Shown: positions 53,164 to 62,490, counted from the first letter of the stretch. The stretch is 64,000 nucleotides of DNA from Saprospira grandis str. Lewin (GCF_000250635.1 NC_016940.1:3658501-3722500), one strand, 5' to 3'. Numbers and translations are program-made. The notes: generated by a model from the sequence alone, not told the origin.

Positions 53164-53782
53164 GCTGTTCATAGCCTAGGGACAAGCCCCTAGGCTAATC
53201 CCATGGAGTCAGCCCTAAAGGGCCTCAAATTATGATTTACGGCTTTGCTCTGTTGTGATTGCAGAGAAGGGCCATATCCAAAGGCCCTCGCAGAGGGCTG
53301 TCTGAAAAAGCTAGCCTAGGGGCTTGTCCCTAGGCGCAGGAAAGGGCAGATACAAGATTTTAATATTAGTCCCTCAACTTTTCTTGGACCTTTTAAAAAA
53401 GGAGGAGGAAAAGAAAGCGTCTTTTAGCGGTTGGGTAGTTTTGGGATCATGGGCTAAAGCCTATGCTTTTGGGCCTATGCAAACTGGCAGGCTAAAGCCC
53501 TTCTTTGCTGGAAAATGGAAAAAATTTAGCTCTAAGAAAAACAATAACCGTCCAACCACAACCGCAAAGAAAAATCCCCTCGAATGAGGGGATGACGATT
53601 TTTTCAATAGCCTAGGGCCTTGGCCCTAGGGTTCCTATGAAATTTATGGGGAAATAAAAAACCAAAACTACCGAAGAAAAAATAACCTTTGTTCAAAGCG
53701 GTAGAGGATTTTAATCCTCTCCGCACTATAGATGTAGAATGGGGTTGTTGTATGGCTGTAGGTTTCAACCTACAGTTAAAAG
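53164..53782. repeat. Gene-free stretch: mosaic family B cluster 5
   Basis: Modules in order: CCTAGGGACAAGCCCCTAGG, CCCTAAAGGG, a second CCTAGGGGCTTGTCCCTAGG, AGTCCCTCAACTTTT, GGGCTAAAGCC, TCCCCTCGAATGAGGGGA, CCTAGGGCCTTGGCCCTAGG, GAGGATTTTAATCCTC and AGGTTTCAACCT. The last four match the order at 24565-24770. No gene is supported. Confidence 0.82.
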
Positions 53783-53914
53783 GGCCGAAGGCCCGTCGGC
53801 CTAGGGGCCTGAAAGGGGGCCGCGCAGCGGCAGACCAAGGGCGAAGCCCGCAGGGCCGAGCAGACCTGCGAGCCCTGTAAGGGCCCGGCCGCCGAAGGCG
53901 GCAGGCCCCTAAAA
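53783..53914 (-). repeat. Family A repeat, copy 19
   Basis: Minus orientation, head directly at the aspartoacylase-like gene stop (53918). Variable palindrome GGGC-GAA-GCCC. Confidence 0.88.
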
Positions 53915-53917
53915 AAA

Positions 53918-54877
53918 CTACTTCAAAATGCCCAAATGCAAAATGCGGCCACCAGAACTATTGACCGGACTGACGCTTTTGCCAATGATAATACCCGCCT
54001 GCGGAGCGCGATACTCCGCAATGCGATCGCCAAAGATGTTTTCCTGATGCGCAATGAGCTGCCCCTTTTCAATATAATCGGTCACTTTGGGGTGAACATG
54101 CAAAAGCCCGCCCTTGCGAGTGTAAATCCATTTGGAGGACTGACAAACGGGAATGTTGGCCCCCTCCTGAGATTCATAGGCATGATCGAACATATTGAGC
54201 ATGGCCAAAACATTGTAAACGCCCTCGAGACTTTGGGCAATGATGGCCGGCTGAAATACATTGGGGTTGCCCAACTCTAAGGTGATGGCAGGAATCCCAA
54301 TTGCCTCGGCCGCCCCTCTTAAGGTGCCATTGACGGCGGGGTTGTGCAAGATAATCTGCGGGTTCTGCCGACGAGCCATTTCAGCACTGACCTGATTGCT
54401 CATGTCGGCCCGAATGTAATAGGAGTTGATGCGGCCAAAACTAGCCGTATGAAAATCAATGAGATAGTCGACCTGCTCTACAAATTTGTGGAAAAAAGCA
54501 TAGGCATAGGCCTGACTCACATTGCCCCGAGCTTTGCCCGGCATAATGTGGTTGAGGTCTACATTGTCCTGAAACCGACGGCGTTTTCGGAGAAAAGAGG
54601 GAATATTGACCACAGGCGCAGCCAAAATGGTCCCAGAAAGTTGGTTGGGGTCTAGCTCTCTAAATAGTTGCTGAATTACGGGAATCCCGTTAATCTCATT
54701 GCCATGAATGGCCGAACTTAGGCCCAATATAGGCCCAGGCTTGGCGCCCTGCGCCACAAAAATGGGAATAGACAAAGGGTCGCCAAAGCCATCGGAGGTA
54801 AGGCTGAGCCAAAAGCGGTAGATCTTCCCTTTTTCTAGAAGATCCAGATCGAGTTGCTTGATTTTAGCTGCTTTCAT
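53918..54877 (-). CDS. Succinylglutamate desuccinylase / aspartoacylase-like zinc hydrolase
   Basis: 319 residues, cytoplasmic, of the AstE/ASPA branch of the M14 fold. The zinc site begins with AIHGNEINGIPV (His58, Glu61), and a later DFHTASFGR gives the third ligand. DLNHIMPGK and the late beta-domain (GLLHVHPKVTDYIEKGQLIA) are also typical. It would hydrolyse an amide bond on an acylated amino acid or amino-acid conjugate. It is the last gene of a three-gene operon and overlaps the preceding ATP-grasp gene by 1 bp. Relatives pair with RimK-type ligases in amino-acid conjugation operons; the substrate is unknown. Confidence 0.88.
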   Translation of the reverse strand: MKAAKIKQLDLDLLEKGKIYRFWLSLTSDGFGDPLSIPIFVAQGAKPGPILGLSSAIHGNEINGIPVIQQLFRELDPNQLSGTILAAPVVNIPSFLRKRRRFQDNVDLNHIMPGKARGNVSQAYAYAFFHKFVEQVDYLIDFHTASFGRINSYYIRADMSNQVSAEMARRQNPQIILHNPAVNGTLRGAAEAIGIPAITLELGNPNVFQPAIIAQSLEGVYNVLAMLNMFDHAYESQEGANIPVCQSSKWIYTRKGGLLHVHPKVTDYIEKGQLIAHQENIFGDRIAEYRAPQAGIIIGKSVSPVNSSGGRILHLGILK

Positions 54878-55845
54878 TAAATAGAATCAAAGTAGTGAAT
54901 AAGTCCCTCTATCGTATCGTTTAGGGCCGCTGCTCCCGCAGGAGCAATGCCGCCAATACTCAAGGTGTTGAGTTCGGACAGTAGGCGCTGGCCATCTGCC
55001 CCCATCAGGGTATCGAGCCCATACAATAAGATGCCTTTTTCCTGAAGAATAGGGTGGAGGGCGGCCACCATGGCTTTTTCTTCGGGGCTAGCCTGACTGG
55101 CTTCGGCATGTCCGCCCTGTGCCACATTGCACATCCAAGAATCTTTGGCCGGAAAACGCAGGGCGGCCGTAATAATTTTTCCATTACAAACGACAATGCG
55201 CTTGTCGCCCTCGGCCACTCGCTGCATATACTCCATGCCCAGATAATCGAGCTCCTTTTGTTGGCTGGCCCATTCGGCATAGGGTTGTTTGTTGTTGCCC
55301 TCCCAAACATAATCGTCGAGAATGCGCAAAACGCCCTGTCCGCCATAGTTGAGCAAAGGCTTGAGCACAATTGGAAAGCGAGCCTTAAAGGCCTCTAATT
55401 CTGCCAAAGAGCGAATTCTTGCCATCGGCGGGCAATGCTCAGCAATCTCTAGCAAAAAAGCTTTGGAGCTGGTTTGCAAAATCCCCGAAGGGCGGTTAAT
55501 AATTCGTTCTTCTGGAAAAACCTGCCCCAACCACTCCAAAAAACCATCGGCTAGGGGGCGGGGCAGACGAAGAAAGATAAAATCATAATCACTCAATTGG
55601 CCGGAAAAGCTAGGCGCAAAACAGCTTTGGTCCTCCCTAAAGGCAAAATCCGCCTTTACTTCGGCCAGCTGCAGTTGCTGGCTACTCATCTGATAGAAAA
55701 AAGGGGCATTTTGGGTCAAGGCTCTACTCGCTAGATGCACCGCCGCTACCTTAGAATGTTGGCTAAGGGTTCGGGCCAAACCATAAAGAGAGTTGGTCGC
55801 TGTATGGCGACTAGGATCCGTGAGGATGAGGATTTTATAAGACAT
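54877..55845 (-). CDS. GshB/RimK-like ATP-grasp ligase
   Basis: 322 residues. N-terminal Rossmann-like half (YKILILTDPSRHTATNSLYG), then the ATP-grasp half: FPIVLKPLLNYGGQGVLRI (nucleotide Lys and Gly-rich loop), DKRIVVCNGKIITAALRF, and the Mg-binding LLSELNTLSIGGIAPAG near the C-terminus. Layout is like glutathione synthetase GshB but the sequence is divergent. It should join an acyl phosphate to an amine, forming a peptide-like bond. Middle gene of the operon, 3 bp from the 481-residue gene. Confidence 0.87.
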   Translation of the reverse strand: MSYKILILTDPSRHTATNSLYGLARTLSQHSKVAAVHLASRALTQNAPFFYQMSSQQLQLAEVKADFAFREDQSCFAPSFSGQLSDYDFIFLRLPRPLADGFLEWLGQVFPEERIINRPSGILQTSSKAFLLEIAEHCPPMARIRSLAELEAFKARFPIVLKPLLNYGGQGVLRILDDYVWEGNNKQPYAEWASQQKELDYLGMEYMQRVAEGDKRIVVCNGKIITAALRFPAKDSWMCNVAQGGHAEASQASPEEKAMVAALHPILQEKGILLYGLDTLMGADGQRLLSELNTLSIGGIAPAGAAALNDTIEGLIHYFDSI

Positions 55846-55848
55846 AGA

Positions 55849-57294
55849 TTAGTGTAGAATTTGGTTGAGGAGCTGGCTGTCGTTGTTTAGCGATTCAAAT
55901 AGCTTTGTACGCATCCGCCCTTTGCTGTTGAGTAGTGTGCTGGCCATTTTATCAATGGCAATCATTGAAAGTGTGGTCTGAATGTAGGCTTCAATCAAGT
56001 CATCTAGACCTACCCCCAATTTATTAAAGTCTCTGCGGTCCATCAAAATCAAACGGTTGGTATCGCTGTCCCAACCCCCATCTTCTCGCTTGATCGAGAG
56101 GTTGGTGCCTAGCATGCCCCAAGAGTCGGTCCCATCAATGAGTTCTTGGGCCAAGGGGAGGGCCGCTCGACGAGCATAGACGCAAAGCGGGCGAATTCCG
56201 TCTGCGGTGGCCTGAACCATTACGCGAAGATCAGCCACAAAGCTTTGTCCTTTGGCATTGGGCAAGGTGCCCACATGATAGAGTTTTCCCAATTTACTGG
56301 TCGAGCTCCAGTTGTAGTTACCAATCAAGCTCTGTACAATAAATTGATCGTACTCAAATTCTTGCGCCATGAAATCATCTAGCTCTTTTTGGCTCACAAT
56401 GGTATAAACACCCTGCCCCGCATTGCTATAAGGCACCTTGATCACGGCTTGTCCACCTAGTTTGCGGACCCAAAGCGGAATCTCATTCTTAGAGACGTCC
56501 CAAATGGTTTCGGGCGTAAGGATATTGAGGCCCGAATCGGCAATTTCTGAGTTGTAAATGTCGTAGGCTTTGGCGGCCACCATTTTGTTGCGTCCACCAG
56601 CCAAACAGGCAATAGACGGATTGAGAATTTTGGTCTTGCTATAAATCGGCAGACGGTCCCAAGGCCGCTGAGTGAGGTAGCGGAAAGCCGCCCGAATGGG
56701 CTGCCAGTTCCCCTCTGCATCTCGAACTTCCATTTGGGCATCCACAAAACGAACCGAGGGATCGGGATCATCTTTGGGAAAAGCCACATAATAGACCTTT
56801 TCTTGCATCACATCGGCCATAGCAGCGGCATAGCCAGAGGCTTCCATGGGGTTTTTGTCATAAATAACGGCCAAACCTCCCTTTACTTTTCCTCTTTTGA
56901 GTAGGGGGGCAAAGGTTTTTTCCATGAGTAAACGATAACCGCCTTGCTCCTGAAAATCATCGGTCAGGGGCATAGATTTTTGGCCAGAGGGACAAGAGTT
57001 GGTCTCAATCACCACCATTTTGCGGTTCCCCTTTTCGGTGGTCACATGAATGAGGTCGGCCCCCGCCCAGCGAAACTGCTGCGGCTGATAGTTGAGAATG
57101 GTCCGCAAGCTATCGTAGCTTACTTTGGGGTGAATATGGCAATAGCGTCTTAAAATCCGCTCCTGATCTAAGTTCAAAAAGAAGTTCACCATAGGGTGAA
57201 TGGTCGCATTTAATGCTTTGGGATACCAGTGTCTGTCGGCTTCAAAATGGCCGGGCTGAATGATTTGGGCAGCTTGGCTTTTGGGTATAGACAT
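55849..57294 (-). CDS. Divergent ATP-grasp-like protein
   Basis: 481 residues, first gene of the operon. The early block [21 protein letters not shown] looks like the metal-binding E-x-N part of an ATP-grasp site placed near the N-terminus, and [27 protein letters not shown] near 280-305 looks like the nucleotide lysine and Gly-rich loop. This inverse order suggests a circularly permuted ATP-grasp. The later [23 protein letters not shown] is distinctive. Family is inferred from these motifs, not recognised by name. Tight coupling with a second ATP-grasp and an amidohydrolase suggests synthesis and turnover of an amino-acid conjugate. Confidence 0.72.
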   Translation of the reverse strand: MSIPKSQAAQIIQPGHFEADRHWYPKALNATIHPMVNFFLNLDQERILRRYCHIHPKVSYDSLRTILNYQPQQFRWAGADLIHVTTEKGNRKMVVIETNSCPSGQKSMPLTDDFQEQGGYRLLMEKTFAPLLKRGKVKGGLAVIYDKNPMEASGYAAAMADVMQEKVYYVAFPKDDPDPSVRFVDAQMEVRDAEGNWQPIRAAFRYLTQRPWDRLPIYSKTKILNPSIACLAGGRNKMVAAKAYDIYNSEIADSGLNILTPETIWDVSKNEIPLWVRKLGGQAVIKVPYSNAGQGVYTIVSQKELDDFMAQEFEYDQFIVQSLIGNYNWSSTSKLGKLYHVGTLPNAKGQSFVADLRVMVQATADGIRPLCVYARRAALPLAQELIDGTDSWGMLGTNLSIKREDGGWDSDTNRLILMDRRDFNKLGVGLDDLIEAYIQTTLSMIAIDKMASTLLNSKGRMRTKLFESLNNDSQLLNQILH

Positions 57295-57430
57295 ATCTTA
57301 ATGAGGGAATTAGATGCAATTTGTCTTGAATTGCAGCATGAAGTAATGATTTCCGCATTGAAGATGCAGCTTTTCCCCTAAAGTCAAATTTTTTTGCCTC
57401 TTTTTTTGAAAATGTTTTTTTTTAGTGCTG

Positions 57431-57722
57431 TTTTTGGGGCCTCCCGCAGCAAGCTGCGGGCGGTTACTCCCTTCGGTCGTCGAACTGCGCCCTAAAGGGC
57501 TTGTTGTCGTTTATTCCCGTTGGTCATCGAACTGGCGCCTCTTCGAGGCTGGTTGTCACAGCTCGCTGCTGTTTTGGGGCCTCCCGCAGCAAGCTGCGGG
57601 CGCTACGTTTCAGGGCTCGCAGGTCTGCTCGGCCCTGCGGCCTGACGGCCTTGGTCTGCGGCTTCGCCGCCCCCTTTCACATCGCTAGGCCGTTTGGCCT
57701 TCGGCCATGGCGGCTTTGCCGC
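57431..57722 (+). repeat. Family A repeat, copy 20, with two nested modules
   Basis: Variable palindrome GGCC-TGAC-GGCC (as copy 3). Nested modules carry GCCCTAAAGGGC and GCCTCTTCGAGGC; the head CCCGCAGCAAGCTGCGGG occurs twice. Confidence 0.9.
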
Positions 57723-58261
57723 CTGCTATTCGTCGCCTAGGGACAAGCCCCTAGGCTAATCCAATGGAGTCAGCCCTAAAGGGCCTCAAATTATGATCTA
57801 CTGCTTTGCTCAATTGTTTTTGTAGAGAAGGGCCATATCTAAAGGCTGGTTTTGCTTTTTGGGTTTTTTAAAAAAAGGAGAGAGGTAAAGAAAGTATCTT
57901 TTAGTGACTGGCTGGTTTAGGGCTGAGGCTTAATGGGAAGCTATGAGTAGAAAAAGCGAACAAGGACTTTAGTCCTTCAGTTCGCTCAGTTAATAACCCT
58001 GGGCTTCAGCCCAGGGCGGTAAGGATAGCTGCCTGTTAGTCCCTCAACTTTTTCTTGCTAGTTATGAAGGGCGGGAAAGAGATAATAGAGAAGAAGCCTT
58101 TTCAGAACTAGTCAGTTTTGGGGCCATGGGCTAAAGCCCATGGTTGTGGGGCTATGCAAACTGGCGGGCTAAAGCCCTTGTTTGCTGATCTGGCCTAGGG
58201 AAACAGAAAATCCCCTCGAATGAGGGGATGACGATTTTTTCAATAGCCTAGGGCCTTGGCC
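57723..58261. repeat. Gene-free stretch: mosaic family B cluster 6
   Basis: Contains CCTAGGGACAAGCCCCTAGG, GGACTTTAGTCC, CCTGGGCTTCAGCCCAGG, AGTCCCTCAACTTTTTCTT, GGGCTAAAGCCC twice, TCCCCTCGAATGAGGGGA and CCTAGGGCCTTGGCCCTAGG. No gene is supported. Confidence 0.82.
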
Positions 58262-58402
58262 CTAGGGTTGGCCGAAGGCCAAATCGGCCTAGGGGCCTGA
58301 AAGGGGGCCGCGCAGCGGCAGACCAAGGGCGAAGCCCGCAGGGCCGAGCAGACCTGCGAGCCCTGTAAGGGCCCGGCCGCCGAAGGCGGCAGGCCCCAAA
58401 AA
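58262..58402 (-). repeat. Family A repeat, copy 21
   Basis: Minus orientation, head 10 bp from the ybbR-like gene stop. Variable palindrome GGGC-GAA-GCCC; nearly identical to copy 19. Confidence 0.88.
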
Positions 58403-58411
58403 AGAAAAAAC

Positions 58412-59413
58412 TTAATCGACCTTTGCACTATCTTGGGCCATCAGTGTTTTGCTACGGATGATGTAATCGACCTTTTTGGGTTGATATTGTAAGTAGCTCA
58501 CCGATTTGGGCTTGCGCTTCAATTGTAGGCGAATGCTCTTGTTTTGGGTGGGATCAATTTTGGAGAAATCGGCAATAATTTCAAAATCTCTAGCCGATAA
58601 ACGATCATAATCACTAAGGCCAACAATGCAGCTAATTTCGACCTTTTTGGGCAAGAGGACCAGCAATAAACTGTCTGGAATACCCTTTTTTTGTATCTCC
58701 ACCGCCAAGCGTTTTTCCGTGGTGGGCTCTACAGTGGCAATCATCTTGACCTCATTGGGTTCAAAGCGGACATTGCTGTTGGGATGCGGCTTGAGGCGCA
58801 CCGTTTGAATGAGGCTAGAATTTACCTTTTGTTGGATGAGCGGGACGGTGGGCCAACTCTTAATTTCGCTGACTACAGAGGCCGGCCCATGAATTTTTAC
58901 CGTGGCGGGCTGTAGTTGAATCTCCGATTTGAAATGATGCTGAGGAGCCAACTCCAGCTGATTATCTAGGACCAGAGGAATCTCCTTTTCGGCAGGGGCT
59001 TCGGGCTGCAATTGAATAAAATCGGGGCGAATTTCTAGAATTTTGATATCATCGCTCAACTGTCGACTAATTCGACTTTTGATATTCATCGCATTGAGCG
59101 TCTGGGGATTATCATCATGGATGTTGAGGTCGAGCACAAACTCTCCTCTAGAGAACCAGCGTCCGAGCAGATCCCAGCCGCTAGCCTCCACATCAATATC
59201 GATATTATCGGGTGGGGGCAAACTGAGGACCTTATCTTCGGGCAGTTTGTATTCTAGGGCAAAGTTGAGGGTGCTTCGATAATTGTAGGAAAGTTTGGTA
59301 AAGAGCCAAAAGATGAAGGCAATACCAATGCAAATCATCAGTATTGCCCGATCGGTCTTCAAGAAGGCCTTAATCTCTTGCCTATTTGGCATCTTTGGCA
59401 TCTTCATCGCCAT
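58412..59413 (-). CDS. YbbR-domain (CdaR-like) membrane-anchored protein
   Basis: Up to 333 residues: a short cytoplasmic start, one membrane helix (ILMICIGIAFIFWLFTKL), then YbbR-like beta domains (EYKLPEDKVLSLPPPDNIDIDVEASGWDLLG; KEIPLVLDNQLELAPQHHF; RLAVEIQKKGIPDSLLLVLLPKKVEISCIVG). In Gram-positives CdaR-type proteins regulate a diadenylate cyclase; the role in Bacteroidota is unclear. Several in-frame ATGs lie within the end of yajC (59413, 59407, 59401, 59392), so the start is uncertain, but coupling to yajC is clear. Confidence 0.85.
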   Translation of the reverse strand: MAMKMPKMPNRQEIKAFLKTDRAILMICIGIAFIFWLFTKLSYNYRSTLNFALEYKLPEDKVLSLPPPDNIDIDVEASGWDLLGRWFSRGEFVLDLNIHDDNPQTLNAMNIKSRISRQLSDDIKILEIRPDFIQLQPEAPAEKEIPLVLDNQLELAPQHHFKSEIQLQPATVKIHGPASVVSEIKSWPTVPLIQQKVNSSLIQTVRLKPHPNSNVRFEPNEVKMIATVEPTTEKRLAVEIQKKGIPDSLLLVLLPKKVEISCIVGLSDYDRLSARDFEIIADFSKIDPTQNKSIRLQLKRKPKSVSYLQYQPKKVDYIIRSKTLMAQDSAKVD

Positions 59414-59726
59414 AAACAGCTTGTGTCATATCTTTAGAAACGGCTTCTCTTTGGATGGTAATCATTGTTTTGGGAGCAATGATCAGCTCAATAGTATTTT
59501 CGGTAATATTGGCAATGCTACCATGTACACCACCCATAGTGACCACTTTTTGGCCTTTTTTAAGTGAGCCGAAGAAGCTTTTTTGTTTTTTGCGCTCTTG
59601 CTGTTGAGGGCGGATCATCAAGAAATAGATGATGATAATGGCCCCAAAAATGAAGAGAAAATTGCTTATCCAGCCTACATTGCCAGAATCGGCAGCCTGC
59701 CAAAGGAATAAAGAGAACTTTTGCAT
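59382..59726 (-). CDS. yajC: Preprotein translocase accessory subunit YajC
   Basis: 114 residues with the typical single N-terminal membrane helix (IFGAIIIIYFLMIRPQQQERKKQ) and the small cytoplasmic KOW-like domain (LKKGQKVVTMGGVHGSIANIT). Associates with SecDF in the inner membrane. It overlaps the ybbR-like gene downstream and follows the DUF1573 gene by 20 bp. Confidence 0.94.
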   Translation of the reverse strand: MQKFSLFLWQAADSGNVGWISNFLFIFGAIIIIYFLMIRPQQQERKKQKSFFGSLKKGQKVVTMGGVHGSIANITENTIELIIAPKTMITIQREAVSKDMTQAVYGDEDAKDAK

Positions 59727-59746
59727 AATATTAGCTTAATAAAAAA

Positions 59747-60220
59747 TTAGTTAGCCACATTGGCTCGTATTTTCAAAACAGTTTTGTTGGGGATGGTATT
59801 GGCGGTAATATACACATCTTTTTCTTGGATGCCTTTTTTCCCTGTAGAATTAAATACTACCCGAATTTCGCCGGCTTCGCCGGGGGCCAAAGGCTCTTTG
59901 GGCCATTGCGGGACGGTACAGCCGCAGTTGCCTCTAGCATTGGTAATATTGAGTGGCGATTTGCCCGTATTCTTAAACTTGAAGACATGTTCTACAGATT
60001 CGCCCTCTTTGATTTCGCCAAAATCAAAGGCCATTTCTTCAAAGACCATTTTGGCCGCCTCATTGGGGTCCAAGGGCTTATCGGCTGAAATAGGGTTGTG
60101 GTAGAGTTGTGTTTTGCCCAAAGGTTTGCTGTCCTGCACATCCTGTGCAGAGGGCATATCTGCCGAGGGAGTTTGGCAGGCGCCCAAAAGCAGCAGTAAG
60201 GGAAATAGCAGTTTTTTCAT
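59747..60220 (-). CDS. DUF1573 lipoprotein
   Basis: 157 residues: lipoprotein signal (LFPLLLLLGAC, Cys15), short linker, then a DUF1573 Ig-like domain with EEMAFDFGEIKEGESVEHVFKF split over two strands, TNARGNCGCTVPQWPKEPLAPGE and VFNSTGKKG. Common in Bacteroidota beside yajC. Function unknown. Confidence 0.92.
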   Translation of the reverse strand: MKKLLFPLLLLLGACQTPSADMPSAQDVQDSKPLGKTQLYHNPISADKPLDPNEAAKMVFEEMAFDFGEIKEGESVEHVFKFKNTGKSPLNITNARGNCGCTVPQWPKEPLAPGEAGEIRVVFNSTGKKGIQEKDVYITANTIPNKTVLKIRANVAN

Positions 60221-60280
60221 AGTCTATAGATCTTTGGTCCAGTGATTTGAGGACGAGGCCGGAGCCTCGCCCCCAAGATT

Positions 60281-61537
60281 CTATTTAAAGAGAATAAATT
60301 CTACACGTCGGTTTTGAGCACGGCCTTCTTTAGTATCATTAGAGACCAAAGGCTGGGTCTCGCCAAACCCTTTGTGAGAAAGTCGACTAGCCGAAATTCC
60401 TTCTTGGATCAGGAAGTCATAGCAAGCCTTGGCGCGTTCTCTAGACAAAAGCAGGTTATTGCTCGTTCCGCCCAAGTTGTCGGTATGTCCCTGAATCTTG
60501 AGCTGATGCTCGGGATAGCGCTTGAGCAAGTCGGCCATCTCTTTGAGTATTTCTTTAGAGCTAGGCAACAAAACGGCATTGCCCGTCTCAAAGTGTACCT
60601 CTTTCATGGCCCGATCCAAGATGTCTTGATCGGCTTTTTTGATTTCGGGACAACCTTGGTTTTCTTTGGGACCAGCTTCTTCGGGGCAGTTATCTTCCTT
60701 ATCTGGAATCCCATCGCCATCGCTATCTGGGCAGCCCTTGAATTCGGCTAAGCCAGCTTGTTCTGGACAATCATCTTCCTTGTCTGGAATCCCGTCGCCA
60801 TCGGTATCGGGACAGCCATTAAACTCGGCCAAGCCCGCTGTTTGGGGACAATCATCCTGCTCATCCGTAATGCCATCTCCATCGCTGTCTTTGGGGGGAG
60901 GGGGAGGCGGAATCGCCTTCTCTTCCTTTTTGCCCAATTGGAATACAGCACCCAGCCCTAGGGCAAAGTTTGACTTTTGCGTAATCAAGGAAGCTCGGTA
61001 TTCGGCTTGCAGCTCTAGGCTGATCTTATCGTTTAGAGGAACTTTTGCTCCCAAGCCCAAAGGAATTTGCAGGTCCAGGGGATTATCTTCTCGCTCTGTC
61101 ATATAAACAGGGGCAAGTCCCGCCAAAATATAAGGTTGTACAGCCGCCTTTTCAGAAAGGATATAGCCATTGGCAAACTTATAATGGCCCTGCAAATCTA
61201 AGCCAATCCCTAACTCATTGGGATGGCTGCGCTCTTCGCAAGGGGTCGTGACACATAAAATTCGACTATCCTCATGGTAGGCATCAATAGCGCCCAAACG
61301 CAAGCCCGCCGATAAATTAAAGGAGGGATTCAAGTAATAGCGATAAGCCAACTCCCCCCCAAAGGTCCAATCTTGAGGGGCCAAAAACCGATCTGTACGC
61401 ATTTTATGCGACTCATCTAAAGAGACATAGTCATGGGCCAATACTTTGGCCGAAATAGCATGCCGCTGCTCGGCAGATTGGGCAAAAAGCCCAGCATTAG
61501 CCAAGAGCGCAAAAAATAAAACAGCGATTTTTTTCAT
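60281..61537 (-). CDS. OmpA-family protein with thrombospondin type 3 repeats
   Basis: 418 residues: signal peptide about 1-19 (LFAQ), an N-terminal beta-barrel-like region to about 205, a Pro-rich hinge (KAIPPPPPPKDSD), three Asp-rich type 3 repeats (DGDGIPDKEDDCPEQAGLAEF), and a C-terminal OmpA domain (IQGHTDNLGGTSNNLLLSRERA, GFGETQPLVSNDT, NRRVEFILF) that binds peptidoglycan. The calcium-binding repeats span the periplasm. It sits between nusB and the DUF1573 gene. Confidence 0.93.
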   Translation of the reverse strand: MKKIAVLFFALLANAGLFAQSAEQRHAISAKVLAHDYVSLDESHKMRTDRFLAPQDWTFGGELAYRYYLNPSFNLSAGLRLGAIDAYHEDSRILCVTTPCEERSHPNELGIGLDLQGHYKFANGYILSEKAAVQPYILAGLAPVYMTEREDNPLDLQIPLGLGAKVPLNDKISLELQAEYRASLITQKSNFALGLGAVFQLGKKEEKAIPPPPPPKDSDGDGITDEQDDCPQTAGLAEFNGCPDTDGDGIPDKEDDCPEQAGLAEFKGCPDSDGDGIPDKEDNCPEEAGPKENQGCPEIKKADQDILDRAMKEVHFETGNAVLLPSSKEILKEMADLLKRYPEHQLKIQGHTDNLGGTSNNLLLSRERAKACYDFLIQEGISASRLSHKGFGETQPLVSNDTKEGRAQNRRVEFILFK

Positions 61538-61554
61538 AAGGGGAAGTGCTTTGA

Positions 61555-62490
61555 TTATTTATCTAAAAGACCTCGACCTTCCTTATTGATGCGGCCCTCT
61601 TTCTGTAGTTCCTGCATCAGGCGGTCAAGAATGCCATTAATAAAGCGTTTACTTTTGTCAGTACTATAAGTTTTGGCCAAATTAACATATTCGTTAATAG
61701 TCACCTTGGTCGGAATAGAAGGGAAATAAAGGAACTCGCAAAGGCCCATCTTCATCAAGGTCATATCAATAACGGCAACCCGATCTTCCTGCCAGTTGTT
61801 CAAACGGCTGGCAATCAATTCTGTCAATTGCTCTTCTTTGCGCAATACCAAATAAAGTAGTTCCTTGCCCAAATCCTCCACAAACTCAGGGTTGGGCTTT
61901 TGGCTCAAGAAAAACTCCTTATTATCGGGCAAAGCACGCAAAGAACGCTTAATGGCCCCATAAATAAGCGATTCATCATCGGGCCAAGTCGGAAAATAAT
62001 CCGTCATCTGCTCCATAAAGACCTCATCCTCTCGCATGCACATATACAAACGAACCAAGGCATACTGATGCTCCCGAATTGGCGTATTCTCCATTTCGCG
62101 GTAGCTCTCGTAATATTCTTCTGCAGTAAATTTCTTAAACAAACGACGAACAGTGTCCTGGTCTACCATCTGCAAAATGCCTTCTTTCTTAATGAGCTTC
62201 TGAAAAGCCTCATTTTCTCTGATCGCAGCAATGACCGGATTCTCATATAGTTTTCTAGACGCTTTTTTGTCTAGCTCTGTAGGGACAAATTTGTTGCTCT
62301 TGATTTCATAGTCCTTGCGGCTAAAAAATGCAATCTGCGTAATATAATGTACGCTGAGCAAATACAGCCGATAACTCTCCTGTACGGCTTTCAAAAAATT
62401 GCGCTCGGCAACTGCGGTGTTGTCTTCTTTTACAGACTGCGCATAAAGGGTCTGCAATACCTTAATCCGGATGTTGTTTCTACTTAGCAT
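61555..62490 (-). CDS. nusB: Transcription antitermination factor NusB, long form
   Basis: 311 residues, twice the ~140 of E. coli NusB, as usual in Bacteroidota. The N-terminus (NNIRIKVLQTLYAQSV) and the C-terminal third (REEQLTELIASRLNNWQEDRVAVIDMTLMKMGLCEFLYFPSIP in pieces, then KVTINEYVNLAKTYSTDKSKRFINGILDRL) are the NusB fold; the middle is a family-specific insert. NusB with NusE binds boxA RNA in rRNA transcription. It heads the run nusB, ompA-like, DUF1573, yajC, ybbR. Confidence 0.93.
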   Translation of the reverse strand: MLSRNNIRIKVLQTLYAQSVKEDNTAVAERNFLKAVQESYRLYLLSVHYITQIAFFSRKDYEIKSNKFVPTELDKKASRKLYENPVIAAIRENEAFQKLIKKEGILQMVDQDTVRRLFKKFTAEEYYESYREMENTPIREHQYALVRLYMCMREDEVFMEQMTDYFPTWPDDESLIYGAIKRSLRALPDNKEFFLSQKPNPEFVEDLGKELLYLVLRKEEQLTELIASRLNNWQEDRVAVIDMTLMKMGLCEFLYFPSIPTKVTINEYVNLAKTYSTDKSKRFINGILDRLMQELQKEGRINKEGRGLLDK

